A DNA stretch of 64,000 nt from Populus alba. Its lineage: Eukaryota; Streptophyta; Magnoliopsida; Malpighiales; Salicaceae. The stretch lies in the NCBI RefSeq assembly GCF_005239225.2, contig NC_133289.1, positions 13,314,889-13,378,888 of the forward strand, given 5' to 3'. Shown piece by piece: positions 59,450 to 64,000 of this stretch. Numbering within the stretch: the stretch's first letter is position 1; each line of letters opens with the position of its first letter. Under the pieces are notes generated by a model. The model ran no database searches, was not told the origin of the DNA, and saw only the letters and a program-made list of their open reading frames with translations. The position numbers and the translations under genes are program-made.

Positions 59450-62361
59450 TGCTAAATCTTCTGTTGAAAGTCTCTTGATACCGATTTAAAGACAATCTTT
59501 TTTGTTTTTTTGGGACAACAACCTAGTCAAGAACAATATAGAAGACCTGCAACTTCAAACCAATAGTTGCTAGCTGTTGTTGAGAGCTTACCAATTGAAT
59601 GATGGATTCCCCACCAGCAAAAATGCAGGTGGCTGCAGATCATAGGCCTGGTTTTAACTGCCAGTTTTTTTAACATTGCTAGACGATGAATTTGAATGAA
59701 TTGGACAAAACCATGAAGAGATTTTGTATCTCGAATTGAAGTGAAGGATAGATCTTAGAAAAAGATGGTGCTTTGTATCATCATAAATCCGATTGTAGGT
59801 AAGAGATAGTGTCATCTGGGCCAGAAAAGCTGATGATTAATTGTTACATTGTGAGAGTTGGGGAAGCCCTCCAATGGCCCTATTACTCTATGAATAGACG
59901 CCTAGATTCCTTGACATAAAATTGTTTTTGATGTTTTCTACTTGATTTTTTAAGTTAAAGGGTTCACCTATCATCACAGGGACCTTGCAAAGCAGATGTT
60001 AGATGCCATTTGTCTTCTCTTTCAATATCATTAGTTCTCTCAAGGATAGAAAAGCTACTCTGCATCGTTTGGAAAGAATAAAGTAGACAGCTCCTAATGC
60101 ATCATGAGACTTTTAATCTAAGATTTGCACCAAAAAAAAAAAAAAAAACAGAGAGAGAGAGAGAGAGAGAGAATGGATCATTGTTTTAAAGTTATTGGAC
60201 ACCCACGAGGACAAAGAAATGATGTCCCTGTTCTTTCCATATAATTTCATAAGAACCACCCAACCGAATAACTGAAAGTATTGTTCTGAAGCTTTCCAAG
60301 TAATATATATTACACGTACTATATTATAAATCAAGAAAAAATGAAAATATCATCCCGAACTCAATGAGCTAAAAAAATGTATTTGCATGCTTTGCAGTAG
60401 CCGGGATATCTCAGCTCCTTCTCTCAACTTATACGATACAAGGGAAAGCAGTCCTTAGCTTCGAACTGTGATTAGATGGGTTTTCGATTGTTGAAAACAC
60501 CTGTAAATCGATAAGAGGGTATGGTCATGGCAAATTATGCTTGTGGCAAGTAAGGACTAGAGATTTGATTAAACCAATTAAGTGTAAGGATTAAAGGTGT
60601 TGATAATGATGATTAGAGGCCAAAATAAAAGAGGGTCAAGGTAAGTAATGAACATGTTGGACGAGGCGGTGGCCAGTGGGTGGGAGGGGACTGTGGAGGG
60701 GTAATGGAGGATGGGGGATTCTTTCTTGTTTGTTTATGAATCAGACAAATGACTGGGTGACAGATTGGGATGTGATATGCAGAATCATCAAGGAGTGATT
60801 GAACAAGTGGCGAAGAGAGACAGCAAGTGGGCCATCCTCTCTTTTCTTTTCTTTTTTCCGGGAGAGCCTGGAAAATCTTAAACTCTCTGTGATACATGAA
60901 CAGCATCCCTCTCCATTGATTTGACCATACAGTCCGCAGAGTTTTGGAGGTGGAATCTTTCTTTCTCACAATTTGTTTCTATTGATATTAGTATATTAAA
61001 ATGATATAATAATATCAAGAAAATATCAACCCAGCAATTATTGAAAAGCTTGTGGACCAACTGGAATGACTCTCTCGTCAGGTTAGTGAAAAGCTCCTCC
61101 TCCTCAGTCCTCCCTTGTGTGACATTGAATATGAACTGGTGCTAGATTCAAGGAGCCTAGCTTTTAAGAGATGTGATGTGAGTTCAGAAAATGGACTCAA
61201 AACCAGGCACGATCGATCGGGTCCGGAAAATGGTGGGTTTAATCTCAGTTGAGAAGATATTGTATATAAAGAAATTATTGAGAGGCTCGTGGACACAAGT
61301 ATTTGTGTTAATAAGGACACTCGATTTCTGTCTGTAGCATGCAGAGTAAGGATTTGGTGTCTGAAGAGAAATCTAATGGTACCACCAGGTAGCAAACAAG
61401 TGGTGGGTCAAGCAGTAGGCTACTGTTGTTGTCTACTGAGCGGTGAGTAGTTAAGTTAAACGCATAAACTCACGTATGCATGGGAGGGGACCTATCGTGT
61501 CTTCATGGGTCCCTCCCCTCCCCTGGCTACGAGGGAGCTTGCACTAAAGACGAAAGCGATCAGGAGACGATACGCATCTCCACCCATGTCTCGTTGTTAA
61601 GGACATTTTGGCAACCAGTCTGATTGACTGACTCCCTGCTGGCCCATCGTGGCTGCAATTTGATACAGTAGATGTACTGTATGGCATGGCATGGGACCCC
61701 AGGCTCGGTTCATATCCAGATTTTCATGTGGTGAATCACATACTCCTACAGCCAGCTCATTGATTGTCCCTAGCTGGGTGATGGTGGTGTAAATTCCATG
61801 TCCAAGTTGTGTTTGGAGTTAACAAGGGGTTGGGCAGAGAGACAAGCTGTAGGGCAACTGATGAAGAGACTCCGAGCTGGAAAGAGCCGGGTTTATCGGA
61901 TCCTGTCGACCGAGGAAGCAAAAAGATGCACTTAACAAAGAGGTGGGATCCAAAGCTTTCTTTTGTTTTTTGCCTCGAACTTTGAAAATATTCAATCAAT
62001 GCCAAACAAACACCATCTTAATTGGCTTGCTTTGAAGATCAAATAGAGCTTAAAGAATAGAGAAAGAAACCACACTCGCGCAATCACAAACAAAGAGAAA
62101 GCATTAGAAAATGGAAAGAAGGTTCTTTAATTCAGGCAATACATCTAAAAATGTCCCCATCTATCTCTTTCATCCCTCCCTAATCCCATTCCTTTTGCTT
62201 TTGCTTTTGCTTTTGCTCTCTGGTGGTACTCAAATCTATAGAGAGAGAGGGAGAGGGAGCGGGAGATGTTTTAGACGCAAGGAAATTGAAAGAAAGAAAA
62301 AAAGATATCAGAAAATTAAGTGTCTTAGAAAAAAAAAGATCAAAATTAAACCACTAAGTGT
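59450..62361. other. intergenic, no gene recognised
   Basis: Contains a (GA)n tract at 60151-60172 and a CTTTTG hexamer repeat at 62188-62215. ORFs up to 118 codons (for example 60613-60969 minus, Pro/Ser-rich end) have no recognisable domain. The last few hundred bases next to 62362 probably contain the 3' untranslated region of the polyamine oxidase gene. Confidence 0.5.
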
Positions 62362-64000
62362 CTAAACCCCAACACAATGATAATGTTGAAGAAGCCTACT
62401 GGCTTCTCTAAGACCACTAAAATAAGCTCCGTGAGTAGTAGAATAATGGGTTCTGTGTGTTGCCTCCCCTGCAAACAGAATTTGAAGTGGAGCAGATCCT
62501 AAAGAATCAGGGTTTGGCAATGGCTCTGCCAATGTGTCTAGGTCATCGCCACTCGATCCAACTGCAACATAACTGTAAGATCCCAAGAAGAGAGGATCGT
62601 TACCCCATTTACTCTTCAATACCTTGGCGAATCTAACTCTATTCCCATCCACAGATTTCTCTTTCCCATTGCATACTCCATGAGAATTAGAATTCAATTG
62701 TTTGTGCGGCTGTGACGAAAAGCTAGATAGTGTTGTTGACACCCCTTCAATAATCTCTTCATCACTGAGAGTTTCGAGCTCAAGAGCTTCTTTCCCTGCA
62801 AACCAAGACAGCAACACACCAGAATTTTTGTAAATTGGACTCAGAGAAGCTGTCCTTCTCATCCACCATGGTATCTTTTTATGCCTCCATTCGGAGTCTG
62901 GTCGATGAAAAGCCATTTGCAGGAATGGGAACTTGCTGTAATCACCATCTCTGCCATCGTGCCTTGAACTCAGTTGCAAAAACAACTTATTCACAACACC
63001 AAATCCTAGCCTGGATATGGCCTCTGTCTTGAAAGATGGAAGAGGGGGCTTGAACATACCTGAATCTGGACCAATTCCTGCTTTAAGTACCCCGAGTGAA
63101 ACTGTAACTATAACATGATCAGCTGACATTATCGATCCATCGCAGAAATGTATCTTCACAGGCCTACCAGCACAACCATGTTCGCTTGATTGGTGAGCTT
63201 CAGGCTGCCATTCAATTCTTGCGACCTTGCGGCCTAATTGGATTAGGCCATGAGGTAAAACTGAAGCTAGCGATTCAATGACACTCAAGTAGCCCTTAGC
63301 AATGGTGATTTCTTCACCTGGAAACATGCGATACTCACTTTCTGCAGCAAAATCTAGAGTCAAGAGATCACCCGCGGAAGTATAGGTCCTTTGAATGTTT
63401 TCATGCATTGCAAATATGGCTTCTTCAATCAACTTTCTGCTCCAATTACCACACCCTTCGATCTGTTCCTGCTCCTTCACAGAATCCCAGTAAACATTAA
63501 GGGCTTTTCTGAGAAAAGAACCAACACTGAGCTTTCCCGGACCACCACCATTGCTTGGACAAATCTTATCTGCAAGCTTGCAGAAATTAACCTCTTCACT
63601 GCTTTCCTCACGTTCAATCAGTTTCCCCTGGGCATAATCCATCAGGCTCTTAAAGAGTGTGGATATTGACTCCACAAGAGATGGACTGAGCTCGAACCCG
63701 CCTTCAGCGACGGTCTTCGGCTCGTCCAAGAATCCATCCATGCACTCCCACGGCTGCTCAGACTCAAGTGAATGGATTTCCTGAGCAATTTTGTGAACTG
63801 GGCTGCCTCCAATGCCATGGATCCATGTTGCACCCATCTCTATCCTGTCACCACCAAATTCTGAAGTGTTAATTCTGCCACCAATCCTTGGACCACCTTC
63901 CACAACGCAGAGCTCAAACATATCGTTAGAGCTACTGGAAGTGTAGAGCTTGTTTGCAGCTGTGAGACCTGCCATTCCCGCTCCAATAATAACAATTCTT
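62362..64000 (-). CDS. PAO5: polyamine oxidase, PAO5-like (5' end truncated by window)
   Basis: This is a flavin amine oxidase that oxidises polyamines such as spermine or thermospermine. The visible frame is 545 codons plus TAG and runs off the window edge. The FAD-binding motif RIVIIGAGMAGLTAANKLY is entire, so the Met at 63975 is internal and only the first few residues are missing. Other signatures are GGRINTSEFGG, EMGATWIHGIGGSP, VIVTVSLGVLKAG, PWWMRR, LLSWFAGKEA, GSYSYVAVGSSGDD and, at the C-terminus, LFAGEATHRTHYSTTHGAYF then SGLREASRL, which covers FAD and the active site. No targeting tail (such as a peroxisomal SRL end) is present; it ends HYHCVGV, suggesting a cytosolic PAO5-type enzyme. 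The frame is intronless, as known for PAO5-type genes. No break is seen. Confidence 0.93.
   Translation of the reverse strand, partial: RIVIIGAGMAGLTAANKLYTSSSSNDMFELCVVEGGPRIGGRINTSEFGGDRIEMGATWIHGIGGSPVHKIAQEIHSLESEQPWECMDGFLDEPKTVAEGGFELSPSLVESISTLFKSLMDYAQGKLIEREESSEEVNFCKLADKICPSNGGGPGKLSVGSFLRKALNVYWDSVKEQEQIEGCGNWSRKLIEEAIFAMHENIQRTYTSAGDLLTLDFAAESEYRMFPGEEITIAKGYLSVIESLASVLPHGLIQLGRKVARIEWQPEAHQSSEHGCAGRPVKIHFCDGSIMSADHVIVTVSLGVLKAGIGPDSGMFKPPLPSFKTEAISRLGFGVVNKLFLQLSSRHDGRDGDYSKFPFLQMAFHRPDSEWRHKKIPWWMRRTASLSPIYKNSGVLLSWFAGKEALELETLSDEEIIEGVSTTLSSFSSQPHKQLNSNSHGVCNGKEKSVDGNRVRFAKVLKSKWGNDPLFLGSYSYVAVGSSGDDLDTLAEPLPNPDSLGSAPLQILFAGEATHRTHYSTTHGAYFSGLREASRLLQHYHCVGV

Noticed and set aside
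60613..61395. Minus-strand ORFs of 105-118 codons upstream of the polyamine oxidase 3' side
   Set aside because: No family resemblance, low-complexity Pro/Ser ends and no splice partners found. They could be real but are unsupported.
62835..63669. Plus-strand ORFs opposite the polyamine oxidase gene
   Set aside because: Antisense shadows without recognisable domains.

Overview
This is nuclear DNA from a plant, most likely a woody eudicot. The evidence is AT-rich intergenic sequence, GT-AG introns with short plant-like spacing, plant-type gene families, and plant LTR-retrotransposon, hAT and CACTA remnants. A Salicaceae-type (poplar or willow) source is only a guess. There is no bacterial operon structure, CRISPR array or rRNA.

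Four host genes can be supported, all on the minus strand. (1) 5734-7224 is an intronless type-II membrane nucleotide pyrophosphatase/phosphodiesterase. (2) 19951-24079 is an 11-exon gene for a plant-specific protein of about 621 aa with a C2-like N-terminus and a hydrophobic C-terminal tail; I assembled it by hand and every phase and splice site agrees. (3) 24585-26493 is a two-exon gene for a 144-aa single-pass membrane protein with a charged tail. (4) 62362-64000 is a flavin polyamine oxidase of the PAO5 type, missing only its first few codons at the window edge.

The rest is mostly transposon strata. 8.0-15.5 kb holds a decayed Ty3/gypsy pol, repeat copies of its LTR plus pol tail, and two palindromic minisatellites. 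16.2-18.05 kb holds a decayed plant-mobile-domain gene. 28.0-32.1 kb holds a chromovirus-like gypsy whose gag-PR-RT block is inverted relative to RNaseH-IN. 32.1-35.5 kb holds an LTR with a second, solo LTR of the same family nested inside it (TSD CTAAG). 35.57-37.42 kb holds an Athila/Tat-like gag-protease remnant.

38843-50217 is an intact-looking 11.4-kb LTR element with two nearly identical 2.33-kb LTRs, a 5-bp TSD (ACTGT), a tRNA-Arg-type primer site and a polypurine tract. Its 6.7-kb interior has no gag or pol. It is instead a mosaic of tandem modules, with four consecutive repeat families sharing a GGTCGCCC/GGTCACCC core next to the 3' LTR. It appears to be inserted in a decayed CACTA element (DUF4216-like remnant at 50.85-51.6 kb). 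53221-56766 is a complete but dead hAT element with terminal inverted repeats and a perfect 8-bp TSD (CACAAAGA). 56.8-62.3 kb is intergenic, with a duplicated repeat and a long foldback.

I see no multi-gene pathway or operon here. The most notable object is the non-coding LTR element with its repeat arrays and LTR hairpins.
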